The notes under the pieces: generated by a model
What the model was told of the DNA's origin: nothing
The model's input: only the letters and a program-made list of their open reading frames with translations
Databases searched by the model: none
Made by a program: the position numbers and the translations under genes
Source of the DNA: Spongospora subterranea
Lineage: Eukaryota > Endomyxa > Phytomyxea > Plasmodiophorida > Plasmodiophoridae
DNA length: 60,899 bases
Assembly: GCA_900404475.1 (NCBI GenBank)
Contig: OUQQ01000039.1
Coordinates: forward strand, 1 to 60,899
Direction: 5' to 3'
Shown: one piece after another, positions 43,912-54,539 of the stretch
How the letters are laid out: each line of letters begins with the position of its first letter
Position numbering within the stretch: position 1 is the first letter of the stretch

Positions 43912-44709
43912 TTAAACTACTCTACTTGCCAAAGCCGGTATTTTGTTGCGAACGGCGTCGATCGCCTCACAGTCAAAGTCGGCGGCGATGACGCCCTCGC
44001 CCAGCGCAAGTTCATCGATGATCTGACCCCAAGGGCCGACGATCATGGAATGGCCATGGGTTCGGCGTCCATTGGCATGTGTGCCGCCTTGGGCTGGGGC
44101 GATTACATAGCACTGGTTCTCGATCGCACGTGCGCGAACCAGGACCTCCCAATGGGCCTGTCCTGTCTCGACGGTGAACGCCGACGGCGCTACGATGATC
44201 TTGAACTCACCCAACGACCGGAATAGCTCTGGGAACCGGAGGTCGTAGCAGATTGAGAGCGCGACACCGCCGATTGTTGGCAGGTCGGCTTTGACAAATC
44301 CGCGACCGGGTGCGATAGTTCTTGATTCATTGAGCGACTCGTTCGATCCGTGGAAAGTGAAAAGATGAACTTTGTGATAATGGGCGATTTCATTGCCATG
44401 TGGGTCGTAGACGAATGTCGTGTTGTGGACACGATCGGGGTTGGGCGACTCAGTGGGGATTGAACCACCGAACAGGAAAATCTGATGGGTTCGCGCCATC
44501 TCCGACATGAACGCCCTGAACGAACTGGACTGTTTCGCCATGGCGACGTGAGCCAGCGGTTCATCGCTCCCAAAGGACACCCAAAACTCGGGCAATGCGA
44601 TCAATGTGGAACCCAGCCCAACGGCATACCCGATCAGTCGGCGAACTGAATCCATGTTGGCGATGGGATCCGGCGACGACACCAGCTGAATGGCGCTACA
44701 TTTAACCAT
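43912..44709 (-). CDS. Nitrilase-superfamily amidase (Nit1/Nit2-like)
   Basis: Single exon, 265 codons from the ATG at 44709 (MVKCSAIQLVSSPD), the canonical family start; the frame stays open upstream to 44946 but that part is not family-like. The Glu-Lys-Cys catalytic triad is intact: Glu41 in ALPEFW, Lys113 in HYHKVHLF, Cys154 in SICYDLRFPE. The late family motifs VETGQAHWEVLVRARAIENQ and HGHSMIVGPWG are present. Nit1/Nit2 enzymes hydrolyse amides such as deaminated glutathione or alpha-ketoglutaramate; which one this is cannot be told from motifs alone. Length is normal for the family. Confidence 0.9.
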   Translation of the reverse strand: MVKCSAIQLVSSPDPIANMDSVRRLIGYAVGLGSTLIALPEFWVSFGSDEPLAHVAMAKQSSSFRAFMSEMARTHQIFLFGGSIPTESPNPDRVHNTTFVYDPHGNEIAHYHKVHLFTFHGSNESLNESRTIAPGRGFVKADLPTIGGVALSICYDLRFPELFRSLGEFKIIVAPSAFTVETGQAHWEVLVRARAIENQCYVIAPAQGGTHANGRRTHGHSMIVGPWGQIIDELALGEGVIAADFDCEAIDAVRNKIPALASRVV

Positions 44710-45027
44710 TGCTGTCTGAATGACCTGATGGCGCCACACGCGCAACACACTGTACCTGTGACATTGGTGCGTGACTGTATGAGGGGCAGTGCGTTGTGCC
44801 CCACCACTGACAGGGGCTCTCCTCTGGGACTCCCCAGTGTACATTAACGAACTGCGAACTGCAACATGGAGAGATGGCAACTTTTGGGAACTGCAAAGGC
44901 GGAAATCGGTGATTGGCATTGGCTCACGTTGCTTTTTTTGTTTCAAATGAGAAACAATTGCCTGAATTTGTTCGCCCGTGATCGATTCTTGTCAATGAAA
45001 ATGTGATTGTAAAAATACAAGAATTAT

Positions 45028-46284
45028 ATGTACTGTAGACAGATTACAGAAACACCAAATATAGTGCCAGAACCGCACCCTGATATCCGATATCATTCCA
45101 TAACGCAAGCAATCCAAGAAATGGACCAGTCCGTGACCGTACTGCCCGAGACTGAGGCAATGATCGGCGACGACCCCAAATATGGCGCCAAGCGTCCGAC
45201 GGCATCGAGATTTCATCTACCACCGAGTTGACGAAACACATAAACCAGATCGAAGCAGCACAATCGCTGAAAACCGACGGCGGCCCCTCGAAGTGCACCC
45301 AGCGGGGTCTGCAATGAAGTGCCATATCAGACAGATACCTGCAATAACCATTTGTTCGAACGACCCGATGGATCCGCTTCGACGACCTATTGAGTTCGAT
45401 TCGTTTATCGATTACCCCCTCCTATGGTCGTATAGACGTTTTGTCCAGAGGATTGTGACTTCAACGAGATGGAAAGCGTCGATATGACGACAAGTAGGAT
45501 AAAGCAATGGTCGATGAAGAGTAATGTTGTTTTAAGACATCTGCACCTGCTCTGTCTGGCCAAACCGCATCAACTGGCTATCTAACATCCATCCTCAATG
45601 CCAAGTGCAGAAAAATAGTGTAATGGTCGGTAAGGTGAACAATATCTCCCTCCTGAGGTGGGTAGGTTTACCCACACGATGGATCACATCCCGGAGATGA
45701 TGATTAATTTCATCAACGTTATCGTGGGATATAATTTCCCCTGAAAATAACCTGTAGTAGTTAAACCAACCGCTACCTCAATCTGAGAGAGAAGAGCCCC
45801 ACCGATACCATTTCTCGATAGCCTATGAGGACTACAACGACGACCCTCAATCGAGATCAGTCACCACGAGCAGCATGATCATCGTGTCCTCCAAAAATAA
45901 CTCCCCATGTATATCGAGATTCTGCCATATTTGACGGACGCATTCTCCAACGCGGAGAAGTGGAAAACTGTGGATTCATATTCATTATGGATACTCTTAT
46001 GAACGGCAATGTCCTAATTTCGCTTCGTCTGACCCGACAGAGCGGTGTCAAGGATCCTGAACAGGCTATCTAAATTACACGTCATCAATGACGAGCCTCG
46101 GTTGAAACTCATTGATTGTTTGTCCGAAATACCAGATGCAGGGTGTATGATGGTAGCAGGTGATCGGGCGCATCGGGAACCACTAATCGAGACGTTCTTT
46201 CGTGATACGGATCTACGTGCCACCGACGATGTAATATCAACGCTATCGTCGTTGGTCGTCCGCCTTACACGCGAGTTCGGTTGA
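45028..46284 (+). CDS. Unidentified multi-exon gene
   Basis: Several plus-strand stretches in changing frames look like exons: NIVPEPHPDIRYHSITQAIQ (45.06 kb), GIEISSTTELTKHINQIEAA (45.2 kb), NDPMDPLRRPIEFDSFIDYP (45.37 kb), DCDFNEMESVDMTTSRIKQW (45.45 kb), QYLPPEVGRFTHTMDHIPEM then MINFINVIVGYNFP (45.64-45.74 kb), SEREEPHRYHFSIAYEDYND (45.79 kb), and a last exon ILNRLSKLHVINDEPRLKLI ... EPLIETFFRDTDLRATDDVI ending at 46284. Spacing fits the local intron size. No family recognised. It is transcribed divergently from the nitrilase. Confidence 0.4.
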
Positions 46285-46426
46285 ACTGTTGTACTGCAAC
46301 GCCGTTATTGGCTCAGCATCTCACGTCTGTCCTCATTGTTCTAGTTCCCCTCGGTTCGTCCTTCCCTCTTGTTCCGAAAGTCTTGGTGATTACCTGATGA
46401 CCCTGCCATCGTATTACCTGCTAATA

Positions 46427-46621
46427 TCATACGCTGGACCTGGGTATTCGGTCTTGATGACGTTTTGAGGCATTTCGGTACTCCTCCAGCGAAGGGTAAA
46501 GGATGAGGGACCACCACCTATGGGTATCACGGGTTGAATGTGCGGCCAGCATGGGTCCAACAAGCGCAATGTGGACACCGGCAGCAATAAGATTATCCCC
46601 AGAACGGGCGAGGCCTGTCAT
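46427..46621 (-). CDS. Short unidentified ORF or exon
   Basis: A 64-codon minus frame (MTGLARSGDNLIAAGVHIAL then HRWWSLILYPSLEEYRNASK) has protein-like composition, and YPSLEEYRNA faintly recalls the end of DUF1330-type dimeric alpha/beta-barrel proteins. It may be a fragment or an exon. Low certainty. Confidence 0.2.
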   Translation of the reverse strand: MTGLARSGDNLIAAGVHIALVGPMLAAHSTRDTHRWWSLILYPSLEEYRNASKRHQDRIPRSSV

Positions 46622-46794
46622 TTAGAAAATAAAGCGCGGAGAAGAGGAATCGTCGAAACGCAGCTGAATCGACTGGTTTCATGGAATAGGAGGTCAGACT
46701 AGATATAGGTTCAAACAGCATAAAAGTGTTCCGTTATCGATGAAGCCAAAACTGGAGAAAGCCAAACAACTGAGCGAAATGGATTAAATAAAAT

Positions 46795-49347
46795 TTAGTT
46801 AGCTTTTAAAATGACTTGAGACAAGGCAATGATCAACCCATGCGACATTTGTACTCTCTCCTGGTCACTCAGGTTGTTCTGCTGAGAGTCCAATGATAAA
46901 ACCCGCAAGATCGTGGATATATCCTGGGGAACAAGGTTAGCGGTTATAGCGGCGGCACCATCAGATGCTGTTATGATCTGCGCCGCCTGAAGAGCGATGA
47001 AAGTATCTACAAAAACCATTATTATGAATCATTCGTACGCGAACATTAGCGTGCGACCTAAGTTGCTGTTGTAGATGTCCCCACGATGAAGAAATACAAC
47101 TGCTCGCGATAATTTCTGGATTGGATCTTCCTGGAAATCGAGTCAGCATAACAGGGAACTTATTTGAGAAACAATTGCCACTGACAATTGACACGACATG
47201 GACAGCAGCACACAAACTAAGCAAAGATGAGGAGGGATCAGGACAAGCAGCTATCATTTCTTGAAGCTGATACAGCGAAAGACTAAAAAAATGCTCTAGT
47301 AAACACACTGCAGAACCAATGAATGCCACGACACGGCATACCTGATAAAACCGGTTCCTACCCAATCCTGTATAACCTTATTGATGATGGCGTTAGCAGC
47401 AATGGGGTGATTGCCACGCAGCGACCATAGGAAAGCGTTGCCTGGACACGACATAGCCAAGGATTTGGCGGACATCTACAAAGGTACGCGTCAGAAAGCG
47501 GGCATGGGCGGGAGATACAACAATATTGTACCTGAAGAGCAACAGAGTTGGCATGGTCTGGTGCCTGTAGCCTGTTGCAAAGGTCGATGGCCTTCTCCGC
47601 CATAAACTCGTCAGTGACATGGCGATAGATTGACGGAATAATGAGCTCCCTCCCTGATTCACATACTAGTTGGTACATGCAAATCTATTAACGGACTGAG
47701 ATACCAGTTGCATGGCAGGTGATGAGGTACGCTGGAGCTAACTCCCACAAGTTACTGTCTGAAATCAACGCTGAACCGTATTCAAACACCAGCGTAGCTC
47801 GTAAACATTGCTTATTCGTTGGCTGAACACAACGTCTTACAGTTTGAAAACAAGTTGCTTACGTGGCCATACCAAATCCTGCATCGATTGCCCTCCAATC
47901 TGGAGAACATCAGCCTGAGAAAAGCGAAATGAGCCAGAACGGGGGCGTGACATATGGTAGTTATACAAGATGTGCAGCAAGCCAAGAAGCACCAAGCTGT
48001 GACCTCAGGGCCATCAATGCGCATGGGATATCGTGAATCATAATACTGTAAATGGCATCATGATAAGAAACCTGTGCAAGCACAAATTGTGAGATTTGAG
48101 AATTTCGAGGAAAGCGATCCCAGCTTGGAAACGATTACTCGCTTGGAATAGTCCTCATTCTCTTCACAACATGCGGTCACTATATCTGCTAAATCCGCTT
48201 TATTCGCATTTGGGCTCGACAGAAGCAAAAGGGCAATTACAGAGACAACCCAGTTTCCTGTCGCCACAAGAAAACATCAGAGAAAGTTTCAGATGGAACG
48301 ACGAAAATCAACAATACCAGAGGAACAGCGTTTTGATGACTCGATTATCGACGCAACATCTCCAGATAAAGATTTTGCAATCATGGAAAGTTCTAAGGAC
48401 ACACATCATAAGTAGATGCATACAAATTCAGCAAGTACAAGCATCTACCTGGTGATGACCGGACCGATTGCTGATTCGCAAATTGAGTGCATTTATGACG
48501 AAACAAATTGAACACTTCATCGAATTGCAGCGCCGTTAAACACTGGTTTTCCCTATCTACTTCCCGCGGTAAGAAGCGGAATAATGTAAACCCCGAAATA
48601 CGAAACGTGAGTTACCCAGTAAAGGCAACGATTGCAGCAAGGACACCAACTGTGAGGCGATTGGATCGAATTCTGGGGCAGCTTCTTCGACAATGATGGA
48701 TATTGCATCAGATATATAACCATAGAGTATGTATCTGTAAAGAGAGAATGGATAGATTTTGAAAAGAGGATTCAGATTTTAAAATTTTCAACATACGTGT
48801 GAACTCTATGCCATAATGACCCCAATGGCGCAGTCTTGAACGGTAGATTATGGAAATGAAACCAGTTCAGCATCTGACGAGCGATTGATTCATGAGGTAG
48901 TATGAACACGACTACGTTATGCAGTTAATTCGAGATGGATGAAGTCCGGAATAATCTTTGAGGAAGGTCTATACCATGTGCTAGCATCCACAAAGATTCG
49001 CAAACTCTTATCCTGGATTGTACTTGACTATTATTGCACAAGTCCCGAAAAGCCCCCATTTCAGCGATATAACGGCATGACGATTCCGTTAGAGCGTCTT
49101 GAAGTTCTCGCGACATGATCTTCTTATCGCCACGTCTGAATCTGTGAAGCGACTCAAATATAGGGTGCCAGACGTGTAATAACTGCAAAATCAGATTAGG
49201 AGGATCTTTCATATGAATAAACCGCATTTCTGAAATTACACAGGTGATCTGGTGAAGATCATGTGGCTCAATGACGTCAACGAGAACCCCTTCGTGATTT
49301 GCCAGAGCTAGATGAACGCTTGACCCGAACTGGGCGATTGTTGCCAT
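46795..49347 (-). CDS. HEAT-type, karyopherin-like protein (importin-13/transportin-3-like), tentative
   Basis: Minus-strand helical exons extend across 2.5 kb: MATIAQFGSSVHLALANHEG with LQLLHVWHPIFESLHRFRRG and SRELQDALTESSCRYIAEMG (49.3-48.9 kb); GYISDAISIIVEEAAPEFDP (48.7 kb); NWVVSVIALLLLSSPNANKA (48.2 kb); RHVTDEFMAEKAIDLCNRLQ (47.6 kb); LSLCAAVHVVSIVSGNCFSN (47.2 kb); and IITASDGAAAITANLVPQDI with ISTILRVLSLDSQQNNLSDQ ending VILKAN at 46795. The repeated amphipathic helices and the AAxxI..I...N..P segment resemble the middle of importin-13/TNPO3 receptors. If so the C-terminal third is missing or in exons I did not find. The family match is weak. Confidence 0.33.
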
Positions 49348-49749
49348 TGGCGTGGCGATTTGGACCGCCTAAACGCCGTCCCTGGTGATGAACGGACGAA
49401 CAACCGAATGTGATATTGACTGGGGTCTCCCGTCGTCAATGTCTAGCACTATTTCGCGCCATCAGCCCAGTCCGTGATCACGCTACAACTACACTTACAG
49501 GATTTCCTGACGCGCAACAGGTTCTGTCGACAAACAAAATAACGAAAGGCAAAGCCAAATGGCCCTGATTCCTAGTTTATGAGAAATAAAGATTCGAAGT
49601 TTGTCATTTCCCCTGTTTGAAGTATTTTTGTCTCCAGATGAAAATATGGATTCCAGTATAGAATTGTCTATGTTTGTTATATTCAGGGGTTATTTTTCTG
49701 ATGATTGCGAAAAAAGTTTCCATGGTTGAAGGAACGTGCATACTGAAAT
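49348..49749. other. Intergenic with a possible small plus-strand exon
   Basis: About 400 bp. A plus-strand frame around 49391-49558 reads TDEQPNVILTGVSRRQCLAL then TTLTGFPDAQQVLSTNKITK and stops, but it has no ATG and no recognised domain. Otherwise nothing is seen. Confidence 0.18.
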
Positions 49750-50190
49750 CTATTGGAGATCGCAACTTTCTGGAACAGAGTGCATGATTGAGCAGAACAG
49801 ATGTTGATTGGTTACAGAAACTGTAGTGGCAATTTCATCCAACCAGCTGCTTTCGATGAGGATCGCTTCCTCACTGCCCTCGTTCTCCAGTTGTGTCACC
49901 AAAGATTTGTGTCGGTCGAACCAGACTTGAATTTGTGCTGATACCACCTAATTTGAATAGCTTCCATTATTACCATACGGAAATGCTGGAGCGTTCAGGA
50001 GATGCGACATGAAAGGTTGCAACGAATACTCCAATAAGCAAAAAGCAGCAACCCAGAATATCAAAATCCAGAGTACCATCAAAAGGGTCGGAAAGCGGGC
50101 CAGTTGATTAAATAATTTGAAAGCGGGATGAGTTCTGCCGCAAGCAGCATTTCGAAGATGAAGTTGAGAAATAATCGGCAGCGTGTGCAT
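49750..50190 (-). CDS. Small single-span membrane protein, unknown
   Basis: An exon from ATG 50190 (MHTLPIISQLHLRNAACGRT) has one hydrophobic segment (LLMVLWILIFWVAAFCLLEY). A 48-nt intron beginning GTAATAATGG joins in frame to VWFDRHKSLVTQLENEGSEE then ILIESSWLDEIATTVSVTNQ and stops at 49750, about 130 residues in all. A 26-nt intron with the same donor is also possible but gives a different, less protein-like frame. The C-terminal part is acidic and helical. No family recognised. Confidence 0.4.
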
Positions 50191-50322
50191 TGCTGTAGTC
50201 GCCAGTCAAGATAAGTGTTCGTTTTTGTAGTGAGTAGTGACCAATTGGGTGGCGCCGTCAATTGGGCAACCCGTGATACCAGCCTGGTGCAGTTTTAAGG
50301 ATAACTAAAAAAAATGGGTACC

Positions 50323-50415
50323 TTCTCTCGCTCTCTCGTTGCTTTTCCCGCGCCCGTCCTACCCTGCCCTCAAGCTACGTCGTAGCACGCGGGAAAAGGA
50401 ACGAGAAAGAGAGAA
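50323..50415. repeat. Inverted repeat (hairpin) with nested small palindrome
   Basis: Arms 50323-50352 and 50388-50415 pair across a 35-nt loop; the inner 19 positions (TCTCGTT-CTTTTCCCGCG) match with one mismatch and the outer parts are pyrimidine/purine tracts. The loop contains a second perfect palindrome, GCTACG-T-CGTAGC. It lies directly before the tandem repeats. Confidence 0.6.
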
Positions 50416-50465
50416 ATTTGATTTATTATAAGGATCTTAAGAGCGTAGGAGTACAGTACTGTGGA

Positions 50466-51217
50466 AGCAGAGCGTTTCGATAGAAATCAAAACGAGTATC
50501 TCTTTGATTTGCGGCTACAGCAATTCACACACTGAGCTCAGTGATCTTTTTCATGCGAAATGTATTCCAGATGACGCAATCGAGTTTCATGTTCTGGCAA
50601 ACGGTTGCTGTATGTATTCCAGAAGAGGTGTATATAAATAAAGAACTACTGTAGATTGCCAGAGAAAGCTAGAAGGGGCGAGAAGCAGCTCATCTGATGA
50701 GGATGTGACAACTACATGCCGAGTTTATGATGTGACTGCATAGAATGTACCAGATGATGCAATCGGGTTTCATGTTCTGGCAAGCGGCTGCTGCGTGTGA
50801 ACATCCAAAATATTCCAGAAGAGGTATATATAATAAAGAGCTCGATTGCCAGAGAAAGCTAAAAGAGGTGAGAAGCAGCTCATCTGGCGTGTGACAGCTA
50901 TATGAAGAATCACATTAACAGCCGCTGTTTGTTAGGAAAATCGCAACGAGGAGTATCAATTTCGACTTGCGACTAGCAATGCACACATTGTAATCTATCT
51001 GATTTTTTTTTTGTCGCAATATCAAATGTATTCCAGATGACGCAATCGGGTTTCATGTTCTGGCAAACGATGCGAGTGAACAGACTATATTCCAGAAGAG
51101 GTGTCAATAATAAAGAGCTCGATTGCCAGAGAAAGCGAGAAGAGGCGAGAAGCAGCTCACTAATCTGATGAGGATGCGTGTGACGACTACATGGCGAATC
51201 ACATTAACAACCGCTGG
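50466..51217 (+). repeat. Diverged tandem repeats with heat-shock-element plus TATA modules
   Basis: A core unit (TGTATTCCAGATGACGCAAT ... TTTCATGTTCTGGCAAACG ... ATTCCAGAAGAGGT-TATA ... GATTGCCAGAGAAAGC ... AGAAGCAGCTCA) occurs three times, starting near 50561, 50744 and 51024. The first and third copies also share about 90 bp upstream (from about 50466 and 50930); the middle copy lacks it. Each core has TTCCAGAAG, a head-to-head TTCnnGAA heat-shock-element half pair, a few bases before an AT-rich box (TATATAAATAAAG at 50631, TATATATAATAAAG at 50825, and a weaker TCAATAATAAAG at 51104). All copies point the same way, toward the zinc-finger gene. They could be promoter duplications or degenerate LTRs. 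Confidence 0.6.
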
Positions 51218-51647
51218 GTTGTCTATGTGTGACCCCATGTTAGTGTGTGTACCAAACCATAGGCCCTCGTACCATTGACCACACTGCGGTCGTCGCCCGC
51301 TATTGCTGCTATTCACGGAACCCACTTTCTCAATTACATTGATCGGTATTGATTTAGTGGTGATCATCCTTGGTGAGAGATTGCGCCAGCGTCCGGGTCG
51401 GTAGTTTAACGGCACTTGCCTGCTCCGCCATTTCCAGACACTGGCGGCAGTCAGCCCGGCGGCATTTCCCTGACTGTGTACCTGTTCACATCCCCAATTT
51501 ACCAGTCCAGTCAGGATACAGTCCGGACAAAACTACACGCTGCAGGCGACGAGAAAGCGCCATCGCCTTTTCCCCAATTCTAAGCGGGTACCTGCTTCTC
51601 TTTACCCCCGACGTTCGGTGATATTTCCTTGAACGATAACGCCAAAT

Positions 51648-52502
51648 GGATCACCCAACCAAGGCTGTCAGCCTGCGAGAACTTAAGCGATCACAATTGT
51701 TGACTGCGCTGGTGAGTCATGGTTTACTACTTTGAATCGCAATGGGAGACAGTTTTGGTTCCGGCGCAGTCAAAACTCAACTATCTTCCGATGACTGATT
51801 TCTGGCTCTGTTTAGTGTCTGAGCGGTCATTCAGAAAATATGACGAACAATAACAGGCAACCGTCTGCTCTAGACGACATGATTGCCATGGCGAGTATGC
51901 ATCTTGCCAATAATGGCACTGATGTCGATAGAGGGATCGTTCGAGTAGATCGCGCCAAAGTCCTGCGAGCCGAGTCGCCTAACAGGTGCACCAACAAGAG
52001 TGCTGGAGCTCAAGATTCGGTCTTCTGTAATGTATGTGGCAAGCGATTTTCACAAAACAACCACCTCAATAGCCATATGCGAATTCATAATGGTGATCGA
52101 CCATATGAGTGTTCCTTATGCAGAAAACAATTCAGCCAGAAGGTAACTGACATAAAACGATCCTCACCTCATTCTGACCGGTGTTCGTGGTTCTTAGTGT
52201 AATCTGACGACCCACATGAGGACACATTCCGGTGAGCGACCTTATGTTTGCCATATCTGTCAGAAAACCTTTCGACAAAAGTATCATCTTCAGACACATC
52301 AATTGACTCATACTGTAAAGCATCAACGACATCGATCGCTCGTACTGTTCGCTGATATTCAGTGCAGGGTGATCGCCCGTTTGAGTGTTCGCTCTGCAGG
52401 AAGACATTTGCACAGAAGGCGAACCTAACCACACATACTCCTCGCTGTCGACGGAAACTATTCGGATCGGAAACGGCTGGTGTTGCGTTAGGCTCCAATT
52501 GA
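51648..52502 (+). CDS. C2H2 zinc-finger protein with four fingers
   Basis: Four exons. The start is [20 protein letters not shown], then after an intron a disordered stretch ([20 protein letters not shown]). The fingers are [32 protein letters not shown], interrupted by an intron of about 54 nt (52144-52197), then [31 protein letters not shown]; and, after another intron, [21 protein letters not shown]. Linkers SGERPY and GDRPF are of the TGEKP type, so sequence-specific DNA binding is likely. The last finger ends His-x3-Cys (C2HC). It ends GVALGSN at 52502. A nuclear transcription factor is the simplest reading. Confidence 0.85.
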
Positions 52503-52848
52503 TTCATTTCGCCAGGTTATCTAGAACACCTCGCCATTCAACGCAAACAACGCTCAATAACTGATATTAAACTATTCACGATCATTATTCACTTTACACC
52601 TGGACTGAAAACGCATCAAAGTTCAATTTTTCAGCAGATGCCAAATGTAATGTTAAAAAAACCGAGCACATTTAGTACAGTTGCGCTTATTTTTCATGAT
52701 TTCCCCCCCCGTCCGGGAAGGGCAGGGGGCGGAAAAAGACAACAGCGACGTTTCCAATTAAGAAGAGCTCAATGCGCGGTACAATGGGATTTGGACGTAA
52801 ATGATGATCTAATGTAATAAAAGTGATTGAAGACAATAAAATACAGAG

Positions 52849-53846
52849 CTAGGGCTCAAAACTTGGCGCAATTTTTTCCAATTGAACTTCAGCTGGAATT
52901 GGGTCATTCGGTCCTCGATTCAAGGGCGTCCTTTTATGTTGGCCCAGTTTGTAAAGAGCCGCGAATATTATGGCGAGCGCGATATAGGAGCCGAATATGA
53001 TTACGTACGTGTACAGGTTTTGATAGGTCATGCCTGGATATACAGCTTTGCCGACGATGCTCAGCGATATATAGTTGAAGATGAAATAGATAGTTAGAAT
53101 CAACACAGAAAAAAAATAATGAGGAGGATAGATGGTCGATAGGGTGATCAGATAGTCGACACCCTTTATTGACATGAGATTAGGTAGGGACTATCAATGG
53201 AGAAGCAAATAACGTACCATCAAAAGACCGAACAAGGCATGTTCACATATGTTTTTATAACAGATTCCTGCAGTAATGGATATTCCAAGATCCCCGTATA
53301 GTCTGAGAACAGGGAAAAAGACCACACACCAGAACATAATCAACACCAGCAGAGAGATACTCAACGCCCTAAAGTAGATGCTGTTATCGTGACGGAAAAC
53401 ACGTTGACTGCTGTGCTTACATCTCGTAGAACATGTGTAGGACGCGCTGGACACGAATCGAGATATTCTTTGATTTAATACCGGCCGCAACTGTTAGATA
53501 TCCAGCAACTAGAAAATACGTCACTGAAAGACACAAAAACCGTTGGATCGGGATACAATATTGCGAATCGCAATGCAAAATGGGCCATACGGTTAATGGT
53601 AGCAGATAAATTTGTGCCGTATGCCAGATAGACATGATGGACAGGCATTTCCTGGCCGCCAGACGCCGGAAGAATTCCGGATACAGCCCAGGCCACATTC
53701 AGCAGGATGAACATTCCAGAAAGCACCCGGAATACTGCCAGTGTCCGAACCGAAACGAGCTTTGGATTTGGCGACAGCAAATCTTGCCATGGATGGTTGG
53801 CATGAGGAAGAAACCTCATTTTATACCAAATTGCAAAATCAGACAT
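52849..53846 (-). CDS. Multi-span membrane protein, rolling stone / FAR-17a(AIG1)-like
   Basis: Three or four exons. The N-terminus (MSDFAIWYKMRFLPHANHPW, PKLVSVRTLAVFRVLSGMFI) enters the first membrane helix. Later exons give YFLVAGYLTVAAG, SISLLVLIMFWCVVFFPVLR then CEHALFGLLMVRYLLLH, and a last exon with three helices (YPPHYFFSVLILTIYFIFNY, then TYVIIFGSYIALAIIFAALY) ending LEKIAPSFEP. About six hydrophobic segments, a mid-protein His before a helix, and a YPG/YP before the last helix match rolling stone-type proteins. Exon joins around 53.45-53.6 kb are not certain. Function of the family is poorly defined. Confidence 0.5.
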
Positions 53847-54461
53847 GCTGTTTCTGTGGACTTATGATGTGGCGTTTGTCAACAATGACGCTGAAACTTT
53901 GACCAGGTCAATAGTTTACCCGTCCCCGTGTGTCGAATAATCTTCCGTTGCGCCACGGAACGCGCTGAAGTCAGTCTGTCAGTGAAACACAGGGTTACCG
54001 CGAGAATTCCACGAGACGGCTGCGGTCGCCGGTTCATCGACCTGATATGGTTCCGCTGTAAAATCTGCGTTGGGGCCGCTCTATCCTGCGTCGAGCATGA
54101 TCTTCGGCGACAAGAATGCCCTCTAACCCCTTAACGATAGCAACTCAAACCTATCAAATCCCTCAAAGTGACTTTCGATATTGTCATCTTGTTTTGCAAC
54201 AGTAATCGGCCAGTTTTTAGCGGGTAGAGGGTAGCTAAATACAGCCGTAAATGACCTTATCTGTACATCAAATCACGCCCACCAATATATGATAATCATC
54301 GGCGAGTGCCCGCAATCAAGTAATCATCTCCAAGTTGTTCTCGGTGTCTTTTAGAACTTTCTTTCTTGATTCAGATCGCCCGTCCAATCTTTCCCATTCC
54401 TGAACCAAGCACGCTTTGACGACTTATCTTACAAACAAGCTGTGCCAATGCATTGATGTTC
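53847..54461. other. Intergenic, no gene seen
   Basis: About 610 bp. A 68-codon plus ORF at 53928-54134 has no domain character. No RNA gene or repeat seen apart from the tandem duplication that begins at 54462. Confidence 0.25.
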
Positions 54462-54539
54462 ATATCTTCTGACAATTATGATGTTTATTCATCGGAATCA
54501 ATATCTTCTGACAATTATGATGTTTATTCATCGGAATCA
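54462..54539. repeat. 39-bp tandem duplication at gene end
   Basis: Two identical 39-bp copies (54462-54500 and 54501-54539; ATATCTTCTGACAATTATGA onward). On the minus strand each copy contains the sequence encoding DSDE and a TAA, so the last codons and stop of the neighbouring gene are duplicated into its 3' region. Confidence 0.85.

Noticed and set aside
44710..44946. N-terminal extension of the nitrilase
   Set aside because: The frame is open but the extra 79 residues are Arg/His/Ser-rich without family similarity; the inner Met matches the normal nitrilase start.
50466..51217. CRISPR-like array
   Set aside because: The units are about 180-290 bp, diverged, without uniform spacers, and the genome is eukaryotic.
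51383..51450. tRNA-like stretch (GTCGGTAGTTTAACGGCAC)
   Set aside because: No T-arm and no acceptor stem pairing could be made.
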